This document shows, in pieces, positions 1-6,911 of a stretch of 17,433 nt of DNA (position 1 is the stretch's first letter; each line of letters begins with the position of its first letter). The notes under the pieces were generated by a model. That model was not told the DNA's origin. It made no database searches and saw nothing but the letters and a program-made list of their open reading frames with translations. Source of the stretch: JAVVTQ01 sp036653595 (lineage in GTDB: Bacteria; Bacillota; Clostridia; Oscillospirales; Ruminococcaceae). The DNA lies in assembly GCA_036653595.1 (NCBI GenBank), contig JAVVTQ010000033.1, forward strand, positions 1-17,433. Direction: 5' to 3'. The position numbers and the translations under genes were made by a program.

Positions 1-10
1 ATATACATTC

Positions 11-44
11 ACGCGCCTTGCAAATGCTGCAAAGCGCGTTTTTT
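11..44 (+). terminator. Rho-independent terminator of an upstream + gene
   Basis: A 12-bp stem with one mismatch (ACGCGCCTTGCA, loop AATGC, TGCAAAGCGCGT) runs straight into six T residues at 39-44. The T tract lies on the + strand, so it would end a + strand transcript entering from outside the window. It faces the minus-strand terminator at 112-145, so transcripts converge here. Confidence 0.6.
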
Positions 45-111
45 GTGCGCATAAGGCATACCCGTCAGAAAGCACATCGCAAAAGCAAGGATTGCAAAAA
101 ATAGGATGCAC

Positions 112-145
112 AAAAAAAGGCAGTCCCCATTTTCAGGAAACTGCC
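112..145 (-). terminator. Rho-independent terminator after the membrane protein gene
   Basis: The arms GGCAGT (119-124) and ACTGCC (140-145) form a short hairpin, with a possible CC/GG extension across a bulge. The A7 run at 112-118 is a U tract when read on the minus strand. It begins about 33 bases past the stop of the minus-strand membrane protein gene, the usual position for an intrinsic terminator. Confidence 0.55.
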
Positions 146-177
146 GCATGATTATTGAAAGCGTGATAAAAGCAAAG

Positions 178-840
178 TCATTTTTCCGGTACAGGGGGCG
201 CGAAATGGTCTTCGCCGTTTTTCTGCGAGCCAAAGCAGATAAAAACAGCAAGGGTCATGACATACAAAATATATATTATTGTCGGAAGCTTTTGCGAGAG
301 CATCAGGTACTGCGCACCGGACTGCGAATTTAGCAGGAGGACGTCCGTCACACTGTAGGCGACATAAAGAGCAGCCATTGCGAGTGCGGGGATGAGGGCA
401 CGCCCCCCCAGCTTTATGCATATTTGATAATGGGGCTTGTAGGCGGTGCGCACTATGAAGTAAAATGCCGCAAGCTTAGCCGCCAGCACCGCAGCATTGG
501 CGGCAGAGCAGATAAGATAATAGGTCACCAGCCCGGAATTGATAAAGGCATACATGACGGCGTATATAAAGTAAGAACAGGCGACGTTGAACAAACCGCC
601 CAAAAAAGAATATATGACGAGCCTTGTCATCGTCTCCAGGGAATTGGGCAGATCGATGCGAAGTCGCAGGCGTATGAATATCGCTCCCACGAGGTTGACC
701 ACCATCCCACAGAGCGCAACGCCGGACATAAGCACAAGCATAGAGCCGGTCTTATCAAAGGCGTATGAGAAGATTATGTCAAAAAAAAGCGTGAAGAACA
801 GCGCGGTGAGCGTCGGGAACAGGAGGCTTTTATATTTCAT
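178..840 (-). CDS. Six-helix membrane protein, function unknown
   Basis: The 220-residue product is very hydrophobic, with about six membrane segments (roughly residues 7-27, 34-57, 73-99, 103-130, 148-169 and 186-203), a basic loop after segment 2 (IRLRLRIDLP) and a short polar tail (residues 204-220). I recognise no catalytic or binding motif. The ATG start has a good site on the minus strand, AAAGGAGA ending five bases upstream. It lies 109 bases after a GtrA-family gene on the same strand, with no clear terminator between, so the two may share a transcript. GtrA proteins often work with cell-envelope polysaccharide enzymes, so an envelope role is possible, but that is inference from context only. 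Some lipid-flippase-like families have comparable helix spacing, but I cannot assign one. Confidence 0.75.
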   Translation of the reverse strand: MKYKSLLFPTLTALFFTLFFDIIFSYAFDKTGSMLVLMSGVALCGMVVNLVGAIFIRLRLRIDLPNSLETMTRLVIYSFLGGLFNVACSYFIYAVMYAFINSGLVTYYLICSAANAAVLAAKLAAFYFIVRTAYKPHYQICIKLGGRALIPALAMAALYVAYSVTDVLLLNSQSGAQYLMLSQKLPTIIYILYVMTLAVFICFGSQKNGEDHFAPPVPEK

Positions 841-949
841 TTCTATCTCCTTTTAAGGTGTGGCAAGAGGGCCGATGAGCTTTTGTTATATGTGAGCGCA
901 GAAGGTGAAAAAACCGGGGTCACAGATGACAAGCAGGGCAAGAGCCGCG

Positions 950-1423
950 CTATTTGCCTGCTTCGCCGCTTTCTTTGGCACGCGAAGCCGCAGGCTTTTT
1001 GAAAGCGAAGAATTTCTGCCCGAGATAGTTGAGCGCGATATAAAGAATATTGGAGCAAATAACCTTTATCACGTTGAGCATGTCGGCGCTTATGTCTAAA
1101 TTTGCGGCAGCGAGCACATAGCCGATTGCCGGCTTCGCTGCGACATAGGCGAGCGCATAGCAGAAAAGCACGTTGACAATAAACTTTGGAAGAGTTTCCG
1201 AGAGCGGCACATCGGCCGCCTTGAATGTAAAGCGCCTGTTGAGAACATAGCTGTATACAACGCCCAGCACGAACGGCACGATGCTTATGACCCAGTATCC
1301 AAAATGAAAGACGGTGCCGAGAATAAAGGTGAGCGCCCAGCTCAGCACAGTGTTTGTGCCCCCGACAATGAGATACATAAGCCCCTCGTTGGCGAGCACC
1401 TTTTCAACAACTTTTTTTATCAT
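950..1423 (-). CDS. GtrA family membrane protein
   Basis: The 157-residue product has four predicted membrane segments and the two hallmark GtrA sequences: YVLNRRFTF at residues 59-67 after helix 2, and NYLGQKFFAF at 132-141 after helix 4. Known GtrA-like proteins are small membrane proteins in cell-surface polysaccharide or glycolipid synthesis, often proposed to move lipid-linked sugars across the membrane. Length is normal for the family. The ATG start is preceded on the minus strand by a G-rich stretch (GGGGGA) acting as a weak ribosome site. Residues 143-157 form a charged cytoplasmic tail. A terminator-like hairpin (1520-1560) separates it from the lipoprotein gene upstream, so it may have its own promoter; a TATAAA-like box is visible on the minus strand at 1467-1472, without a convincing -35. 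No glycosyltransferase partner lies in the window. Confidence 0.88.
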   Translation of the reverse strand: MIKKVVEKVLANEGLMYLIVGGTNTVLSWALTFILGTVFHFGYWVISIVPFVLGVVYSYVLNRRFTFKAADVPLSETLPKFIVNVLFCYALAYVAAKPAIGYVLAAANLDISADMLNVIKVICSNILYIALNYLGQKFFAFKKPAASRAKESGEAGK

Positions 1424-1519
1424 GCAAATTCCCCCAAAGCCGCGGCTTTACACATTTCAATGCTCATTTATACATAAAAAATAAAAGAAAAAGACAAATT
1501 CACGCAAGGCGAAATAAAT

Positions 1520-1560
1520 ATGGCGGGAAGCCCCTTTGCTTTGGGGACATACCCGCCCAT
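1520..1560 (-). terminator. Terminator-like hairpin after lipoprotein gene
   Basis: The outer arms ATGGCGGG and CCCGCCCAT pair with one bulged base, and an inner CCCC/GGGG stem continues the hairpin. On the minus strand the hairpin is followed by the T-rich sequence ATATTTATTT. It starts about 20 bases past the stop of the minus-strand lipoprotein gene. The tail is not an unbroken T run, so strength is uncertain. Confidence 0.5.
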
Positions 1561-1580
1561 GATGGTTTTTTATAGATCTG

Positions 1581-2633
1581 TCAGAACGCGATTTTGTCGA
1601 GACTGTAATGTGCACGCGCAGATTTGTCTATGTCCTTTTGTGCGCTCTCGGCCAGCTTTGCCAGATAATCGGGAAAGCGCTCTGCACCCATAAGCGAAAC
1701 GATGCCTTTGTCATACTCTGCTGCGACGTCTGTGTTGGCCAGGGGAAGACGGCGGAAAACGGCAATGCTGGTCCCGTTGTTGAAGACTGCGAACTCGCCG
1801 ATTGGCGCGGTTTTAAGCTGCTCGTGCAGGTCAGCCGCGATGGAGAGCGCCGCCGGATTTATGAAAGCGTCGGTTTTTGATATTTTTGTAAAGCTCTCGG
1901 CGTTTATCTCATCCGTTTGCTCTGTGATTTTCTCGACGTCGGCAAAGTGTGCGGTAAATGCGGCGTAGAGGTTGCTTTTCTTGTTGGCGGTTTCGGCCAT
2001 CTTTTGGGCTATGCTCAGCATCTCGCCTTTTTGCGCGTCGGAAAGAGGTGTGCCGTTTGGCAGTGCAGAGGGCAGCACAAGATAGTCTGCACGCATGTAA
2101 TTCTCGTCAAAATACTCGCTCTTTTCGGCTTCGGTCAGCGCGAGCTCGCCGCCGCTTCCGTATAGCGCATTCATAACCCTGACGCCCAGCTGTCCGTCAA
2201 GATATAGGTTTTTGTAAGTCTCATAGCCAATTCCGTTTGCATTTAGGCGGCTGGCTGAGGGGCTCCAAGCTGAGGATGCCTCGGAGGTGAAGTAGTATTC
2301 GTCCACAGGCAAAAGGACAATCGAGAGGCGCGCAGCCTCCTGCTTTATCATCGCATAGCGCTCGCACAGTGCGAGAGTCTTTGCGTCTATCCATTCGCGC
2401 GCGGGCACGCCCGCTATCTCGGTGTTAAAAATGGCGGCGCCGACAATTGCTTTGTCGCCGCAGGCAGTGAAAGCCGCATCTACGGCGTTGAGCTGCTGTG
2501 ACAGATATACACCGCCGGAAATGTCTATGTCGCCGATTTTCATCACGGTTTTGGGATTATATCCGCAAGAGGAGAGGCTCGCGGCGATAATGGAAATGGC
2601 AAGTATGGAGCCTGCTTGTTTTTTAAAGTTCAA
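1581..2633 (-). CDS. SurA/PrsA-like lipoprotein lacking a clear PPIase domain
   Basis: The 350-residue product has a Gram-positive lipoprotein signal: KK at residues 4-5, a hydrophobic core, and lipobox LSSC with lipidated Cys23. After it, VMKIGDIDISGGVY (about 30-43) resembles the start of SurA/PrsA-type chaperone domains, and a segment around residues 165-187 (LTEAEKSEYFDENYMRADYL) resembles the helix-turn that normally precedes a parvulin domain. The later half does not show parvulin motifs clearly. It probably acts outside the membrane, perhaps in protein folding; the exact role is inferred. The start is TTG, chosen because GGAGGA (minus strand, 2641-2646) sits seven bases upstream and the signal peptide begins there. 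It has a good promoter (2676-2704) and is divergent from dnaA. Confidence 0.8.
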   Translation of the reverse strand: MNFKKQAGSILAISIIAASLSSCGYNPKTVMKIGDIDISGGVYLSQQLNAVDAAFTACGDKAIVGAAIFNTEIAGVPAREWIDAKTLALCERYAMIKQEAARLSIVLLPVDEYYFTSEASSAWSPSASRLNANGIGYETYKNLYLDGQLGVRVMNALYGSGGELALTEAEKSEYFDENYMRADYLVLPSALPNGTPLSDAQKGEMLSIAQKMAETANKKSNLYAAFTAHFADVEKITEQTDEINAESFTKISKTDAFINPAALSIAADLHEQLKTAPIGEFAVFNNGTSIAVFRRLPLANTDVAAEYDKGIVSLMGAERFPDYLAKLAESAQKDIDKSARAHYSLDKIAF

Positions 2634-2675
2634 TTTATTTTCCTCCGAAACAATTCTTCGTCAATCTAGTAAAAT

Positions 2676-2704
2676 ATTATACACTAATAGGCTTTTCTGC
2701 GCAA
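2676..2704 (-). promoter_or_regulatory. Sigma-A type promoter of the lipoprotein gene
   Basis: On the minus strand a perfect -10 TATAAT (2681 down to 2676) lies 17 bp from a weaker -35 TTGCGC (2704 down to 2699). Transcription would start near 2669, giving a leader of about 35 bases that contains the GGAGGA ribosome site. Confidence 0.55.
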
Positions 2705-2720
2705 GTTGGCGACTGTCAAA

Positions 2721-2740
2721 TTGTGTGAAAGTTGTGTGAA
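2721..2740 (+). repeat. Two direct TTGTGTGAA repeats, 11 bp apart
   Basis: Exact 9-mers at 2721-2729 and 2732-2740 lie on the same face of the helix, about one turn apart. A near copy, TTGTGTTAA, lies at 2861-2869 and overlaps the dnaA -10 box. A third exact copy in reverse orientation lies at 10456-10464, just upstream of gyrA. The spacing and location suggest protein-binding sites; the binder is unknown. Confidence 0.5.
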
Positions 2741-2843
2741 CCCGCAGCACAGCCGAAAATTTAACGCGAAGAGGGAGCTTTTGGCAGGATATTTGTTATT
2801 TTGCCGAAACAGAAAAGCTTTTCGCCGGGAATGCCTTTCTTTA

Positions 2844-2872
2844 TTGAATGATAGGCATATTTGTGTTAAAAT
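2844..2872 (+). promoter_or_regulatory. Probable dnaA promoter
   Basis: TTGAAT (2844-2849) and TAAAAT (2867-2872) are separated by 17 bp. Transcription would start near 2879, leaving about 34 bases of leader with AAGGAG at 2899-2904 before the ATG. The -10 box overlaps the TTGTGTTAA 9-mer, so a protein bound there could control dnaA. Confidence 0.5.
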
Positions 2873-2912
2873 AAACCTATATATATTTGTAATATTTTAA
2901 GGAGCATAGCGG

Positions 2913-4223
2913 ATGGAATCCTTTGAGCAATGCCTACAGGCGGTTAAAGAATACTGCAAAGAACACATCACGGAAACGGCCTATAATATGTGGATTAGCG
3001 GTATTGAGCCTTTTGGCTTTACGGACGGCACCGCCACACTTTGTGTGACTTCGAGATTTATGAAGGACACCCTTTCAAACAGATACCTGCCCCTCATAAA
3101 GGACGGCTTTGTCTCCGTCATGGGCTTTGACACCGCGGTCGAGATTGTCAGCCGCGAGGACATGACCTCAAGCACGTCGTCGCCGCTCAAAAAGATGTCG
3201 TCGCCCACGGGTGAGAGCGCTTATACGTTTGAGAGCTTTATTGTCGGGCCGGACAACCGCTTTGCACATGCCGCGGCGCAGGCTGTGGCTGCAAATCCTG
3301 CGGGGGCTTATAACCCGCTGTTTATTTATGGCGCTTCAGGACTCGGCAAAACGCACCTGCTGCTGGCCATAAAAAACGATCTCGTCGTCACAAATCCCTC
3401 GCTTAAGGTCGTCTATATAAGCGGCGAGACTTTTACAAACGAACTCATCAACGCAATCGGCGCCGGCAACACGGAGCCGTTTCACGAAAAGTACAGAACG
3501 GTGGACGTCCTCCTTGTGGACGATGTGCAGTTTATCGGCGGCAAGGAAGCGACGCAGCAGGAGTTCTTTCACACCTTCAACGCTCTTCACAATGCCCACA
3601 AACAGATTGTCCTGACCTCCGACCGCCCGCCGAAAGAGATAAAGTCTCTTGAGGAGCGGCTGCGCACAAGGTTTGAATGGGGGCTTCTTGCAGATGTTCA
3701 GCCGCCTGACGTCGAGACGCGAATCTCAATTCTCTACCGCAAGGCCGATCTTCTCGGCTTGGAGCTGCCGGGTGATGTTGCGGAATTCATCGCGACACGC
3801 ATAAAGAGCAACGTCCGACAGCTGGAGGGGAGCATAAAAAAACTCAACGCGCACCGATTGATGGACAATATTCCCCCGACCATCGGGCTTGCACAAAACG
3901 TCATAAAGGACATTCTCTCGGAGCAGCAGCCCACGCCTGTCACGGTGGAGAAAATCATCGACGAGGTTGCGCGCACCTACAGCGTCACGGCCGAGGATAT
4001 GCGCAGCAACAAGCAAAATGCGGTTATTTCGGCCGCGCGCCAGATAGCGATGTACGTCGTCCGCGAGGTGACGGGCCTGACCATGGAGAACATCGGCATA
4101 GAGTTTGGCGGGAGAAATCACGCCACCGTTGTGTATGCCATAAGCAAGGTGCAAAAGGCGCTGGATTCGGACATAAGAATGCGTGAAACAGTCGAGGACA
4201 TTGTAAAAAACAGCAAAACCTGA
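2913..4223 (+). CDS. dnaA: Chromosomal replication initiator protein DnaA
   Basis: DnaA binds origin boxes and, as an ATP-bound filament, opens the DNA and recruits the helicase. The 436-residue protein shows all four domains: domain I (1-80), a short linker (about 81-103), the AAA+ domain with Walker A GASGLGKTH (140-148), Walker B LLVDDVQF (200-207), sensor I region LTSDRPP (234-240) and arginine-rich RLRTRF (249-254), and DNA-binding domain IV ending in GGRNHATVVYAISKV (399-413). Length is typical for Bacillota. The ATG start has AAGGAG at 2899-2904. One oddity: the usual recognition motif GGRDHTTV (sometimes GGRDHSTV) reads GGRNHATV, changing two residues that in E. coli DnaA (Asp433 and Thr435) lie at the DNA contact surface. 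dnaN follows after 79 bases. Confidence 0.98.
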   Translation: MESFEQCLQAVKEYCKEHITETAYNMWISGIEPFGFTDGTATLCVTSRFMKDTLSNRYLPLIKDGFVSVMGFDTAVEIVSREDMTSSTSSPLKKMSSPTGESAYTFESFIVGPDNRFAHAAAQAVAANPAGAYNPLFIYGASGLGKTHLLLAIKNDLVVTNPSLKVVYISGETFTNELINAIGAGNTEPFHEKYRTVDVLLVDDVQFIGGKEATQQEFFHTFNALHNAHKQIVLTSDRPPKEIKSLEERLRTRFEWGLLADVQPPDVETRISILYRKADLLGLELPGDVAEFIATRIKSNVRQLEGSIKKLNAHRLMDNIPPTIGLAQNVIKDILSEQQPTPVTVEKIIDEVARTYSVTAEDMRSNKQNAVISAARQIAMYVVREVTGLTMENIGIEFGGRNHATVVYAISKVQKALDSDIRMRETVEDIVKNSKT

Positions 4224-4302
4224 GCCTCGCGGGGAAGCTTTTCTGATAAACTTTTTTCACCGCATTATAAACAGACAAATATTTGAACGGAGAAACAGTA
4301 AA

Positions 4303-5415
4303 ATGAAAATAAGCTGCAACAGAACAGAGCTTCTCGACGCGCTTGTCGGGGTTTCAAAGGCGGTCAGCACCAAGACGTCGATTCCCGCCATTGAGGGAAT
4401 CCTGTTTCGGTGCGAGGAGAACAGCGTCACGCTGACGGCCTATGACCTGGATCTCGGCATAATGACGACAATAGGCGCAAATGTCTACGAGATGGGTGAG
4501 ACGGTTCTCAATGCGCGGCTTTTGCTCGACATGGTTAAAAAAATCACGTGCGACGATATCTTTGTCGAATGCGACTCGGATATGAAAGCCGAAATAAAGG
4601 GCGGAATAACAAAGTTTAATTTTATCGGAATCCCGGCCGCGGATTTTCCGGAGATTCCGGTGCCTGACACACAAAACACGCTCACCATAAGCGGTGCAAA
4701 TTTGCGCGAGATGATCGGCAAAACGATATATGCCGTCTCGACAAGCGACCAAAGACCTGTTCACACGGGCAGCAAATTTGTCATGAGCGGGGACACACTG
4801 CGCATAGTCTCGGTGGACGGCTACCGTCTCGCCATATGCAAAAAGGAGGGGCTGGGCCTCACGGAGGAAAAGAGCTTTATCGTCCCGGCAAAAACGCTTA
4901 TAGAGACGAGCCGCCTCATTGCCGACAGCGACTGTGAGGTTCAGATAGCCACGGCGCGCAGGTATGCGGTTTTTACATTTGGCGCATACACAGTGGTCAC
5001 AAGACTGCTGGAGGGCGATTTTCTGGATTATAAAAAATCGATTCCGGACGGCTGGCGCACCCGAGTCAAAATCGATGTGCGCGCCCTCTTCGATGCCGTG
5101 GAGCGCGCGGCGCTCATAGTAAACGAGCGCTTCAAGAGTCCGGTAAAGCTCTTTTTTGACAACAACCGCGCGGTTATAACATGTGCGACGGCTCTGGGAA
5201 ACTCGTATGATGAAATCGACTGCGAGCTTGAGGGCGACGCGGTGGAGATAAGCTTCAACAACAAATATCTGCTCGACGCGCTTCGCTACAGCGGCTGCGA
5301 CGAGATATATCTTGAAATCGGCGGCTCGACAGCGCCGATGAAGGTTGTTCCGACAGAGGGCACGGACTTTTTGTTCCTTGTGCTGCCCGTCAGAACAAAG
5401 AGTGACAGAGCATGA
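4303..5415 (+). CDS. dnaN: DNA polymerase III beta subunit (sliding clamp)
   Basis: The beta clamp is a ring-shaped dimer that holds DNA polymerase III and other enzymes on DNA. The 370-residue protein has the expected three repeated domains. Conserved blocks include TSIPAIEGILF near residue 25, FPEIPVP at the end of domain I, HTGSKFVMSGDTLRIVSVDG in domain II with the following YRLA, and the C-terminal LVLPVR, part of the pocket that binds clamp-binding motifs. Length matches the family. The ATG start has GGAG at 4289-4292. A 13-base stretch, AACGGAGAAACAG, around that ribosome site is repeated before remB. The stop overlaps the ATG of the S4 gene (ATGA), indicating translational coupling. 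I see no separate strong promoter, so co-transcription with dnaA is likely. Confidence 0.97.
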   Translation: MKISCNRTELLDALVGVSKAVSTKTSIPAIEGILFRCEENSVTLTAYDLDLGIMTTIGANVYEMGETVLNARLLLDMVKKITCDDIFVECDSDMKAEIKGGITKFNFIGIPAADFPEIPVPDTQNTLTISGANLREMIGKTIYAVSTSDQRPVHTGSKFVMSGDTLRIVSVDGYRLAICKKEGLGLTEEKSFIVPAKTLIETSRLIADSDCEVQIATARRYAVFTFGAYTVVTRLLEGDFLDYKKSIPDGWRTRVKIDVRALFDAVERAALIVNERFKSPVKLFFDNNRAVITCATALGNSYDEIDCELEGDAVEISFNNKYLLDALRYSGCDEIYLEIGGSTAPMKVVPTEGTDFLFLVLPVRTKSDRA

Positions 5416-5630
5416 CGGATATAGAAATTACATCGGAATATATAACGCTCGCCGCCTTTCTCAAGCTCTGCGGCGCCTGCCAAAGCGGCGGTGAGGCAAA
5501 GGAAGAGATACTTGCGGGAGCGGTGACAGTCGACGGACAAAGCTGTACCATGAAGGGCAAAAAGCTGCACGGCGGCGAAACGGTCAATGCCGACGGCTGC
5601 GAGTACAGGGTTTACAAAAAGTGTATTTGA
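5412..5630 (+). CDS. yaaA: S4-domain RNA-binding protein YaaA
   Basis: This 72-residue protein is almost entirely one S4 domain: ITLAAFLKLCGACQSGGEAKEEI followed by AGAVTVDGQ and KGKKLHGGETV, the pattern of the small YaaA proteins found beside recF in Bacillota (the family often named after that location). S4 domains bind structured RNA, so a ribosome-related role is usual, but the precise function is not shown by the sequence. The ATG overlaps the dnaN stop by four bases, and its own stop overlaps the recF start by ten, placing it firmly in the dnaN-yaaA-recF unit. It is not the unrelated peroxide-stress YaaA of E. coli. Confidence 0.9.
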   Translation: MTDIEITSEYITLAAFLKLCGACQSGGEAKEEILAGAVTVDGQSCTMKGKKLHGGETVNADGCEYRVYKKCI

Positions 5631-6721
5631 TAGAGCATCGTCTCGAGAACTACAAGAATATCAAGCAGATGGTCTTTTGTCCGCCGCAGGAGGTCAGCGT
5701 GATTTGCGGAGAAAACGGACAGGGCAAAACAAATCTGCTGGAAAGCATCTTTCTGCTGACGGGAGCGCGCAGCTTCCGAAAGGGAAAGGACTGCGACCTC
5801 ATTATGAAAGACGAGGATTTTGCAACAATCAACTCGTCGTTTTTTTGTGAAGAGCGCGAGCAGGAGATAAAACTCGATATAACAGAAAAGGGTCGTGGTG
5901 CAAGTCTGAACAAGGGCACGCGCACAAAGGCCTCCGCGCTTGCGGGAATTTTTTGCTGCGTTGTCTTTTCACCGGAGCATTTGGAGCTTGTAAAAGGGGC
6001 GCCCGACAAGAGAAGACGATTTCTGGACACCGCGCTTTGTCAGATATCGCCGAGATACCTCTCGGAGCTAAAAAAATACTCGAGGCTGACAGACCAGAAA
6101 AACAGCTTGCTCAAGGACTGCCGCAGTGTGTCGGCGGCGCACGACATGATAGATATTTTCGACACGAGCCTCGCAGAGAGCTGCACGTTGCTCACCGATA
6201 TGCGCAGAAGCTTCGTCGATGCTCTTCGAGGGCCGGCGGCAGACACTTATTTTGCAGTGTGCGGAGGGCGCGAAGCCATCGATATTTCATACTATTCGAC
6301 GATGTTCGGGGCCGAAAAGGCGGACGCTTCGCTCTGCCTGGAAGCTCTCAAAAATGCGCGCATTGCGGACATGCGCGCCGGATTTTGCACAGTTGGCGTC
6401 CACCGCGACGATTTGCTCGTTTCGCTAGACAGGGAGGACTCGAGAGTCTTTTCCTCACAGGGACAGCAAAGAAGCATCGTCCTCAGCCTGAAGCTGGCGG
6501 AGGCGGAGGTGATGGAGCGGTGCATCTCAAAAAAGCCCGTGCTTCTGCTCGACGATGTGCTGTCCGAGCTGGACAAAAGCAGACAGGACTATCTCATCAA
6601 ATGCCTTCGCGGAAGACAGTCCATAATAACAAGCTGCGAACCCGACTTTATAGAGAAAAAGACGGGCGCGTCAGTTTTTAAAATAGCAAATGGTGCGCTT
6701 GTCGAACGAAACAAAGCATAG
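5621..6721 (+). CDS. recF: DNA replication and repair protein RecF
   Basis: RecF is an ABC-type ATPase that helps load RecA at gapped DNA together with RecO and RecR. The 366-residue protein carries Walker A GENGQGKT at residues 30-37, the signature SSQGQQRSIVLSLKLAEAE from about 278, Walker B VLLLDD (307-312) and the following D-loop SELD. Length is normal. The start is GTG and overlaps the S4 gene by ten bases; the only ribosome-site-like sequence is a weak CAGGG at 5607-5611 region, so coupling to translation of yaaA probably matters. A TTG two codons later is a less likely start. The C-terminal sequence IITSCEPDFIEKKTGASVFKI is the usual family ending. A 190-bp gap separates it from remB. 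Confidence 0.96.
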   Translation: MYLIEHRLENYKNIKQMVFCPPQEVSVICGENGQGKTNLLESIFLLTGARSFRKGKDCDLIMKDEDFATINSSFFCEEREQEIKLDITEKGRGASLNKGTRTKASALAGIFCCVVFSPEHLELVKGAPDKRRRFLDTALCQISPRYLSELKKYSRLTDQKNSLLKDCRSVSAAHDMIDIFDTSLAESCTLLTDMRRSFVDALRGPAADTYFAVCGGREAIDISYYSTMFGAEKADASLCLEALKNARIADMRAGFCTVGVHRDDLLVSLDREDSRVFSSQGQQRSIVLSLKLAEAEVMERCISKKPVLLLDDVLSELDKSRQDYLIKCLRGRQSIITSCEPDFIEKKTGASVFKIANGALVERNKA

Positions 6722-6871
6722 CTTCAAAATCAGCGTGCCCATAAAGGCAAGCTTTGAAAACGCAAAGGGAGCGGGAGATTGTGCGAAAAGCCGCGCTTTA
6801 TAGGCTCGGCATCGACGCTTTGCGCAAGGCAAATTCCAATTAAACCACAGTGTCGTTTTTTGAAAAACACC

Positions 6872-6899
6872 TTGACAAACAAACAATTTACAGTATAAA
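6872..6899 (+). promoter_or_regulatory. Strong promoter-like pair upstream of remB
   Basis: A perfect TTGACA (6872-6877) and TATAAA (6894-6899) are separated by 16 bp. A start about seven bases past the -10 would be near 6906, which lies after the GGAG ribosome site (6901-6904) and only a few bases before the ATG at 6912. The geometry implies a nearly leaderless transcript, or a promoter that is not used in this form. Confidence 0.5.
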
Positions 6900-6911
6900 C
6901 GGAGAAACAGC

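Larger units (their letters stand above)
2634..2912. other. Divergent gap upstream of dnaA, candidate oriC
   Basis: This 279-bp region separates the minus-strand lipoprotein gene from dnaA. It holds promoters in both directions, a perfect 12-bp palindrome GAAAAGCTTTTC (2812-2823), two TTGTGTGAA repeats 11 bp apart and a related TTGTGTTAA, and a strongly AT-rich stretch (about 2859-2900) that could unwind. Many Bacillota carry oriC next to dnaA, and transcription leaves this gap in both directions, as expected at an origin. Against it, I see no TTATCCACA-type box in either orientation, only sites matching six of nine bases. The assignment is an inference. Confidence 0.4.

Noticed and set aside
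9..149. Small minus-strand frame with one hydrophobic segment
   Set aside because: It reads through two terminator hairpins and has no ribosome site.
4544..4550. TCACGTG core resembling a ParB parS site
   Set aside because: Only about nine of sixteen consensus bases match and it falls within dnaN coding sequence.
6899..6910. Shared ACGGAGAAACAG before remB and before dnaN (4287-4298)
   Set aside because: It is centred on the ribosome site in both, and a match of this length is expected by chance in this window.
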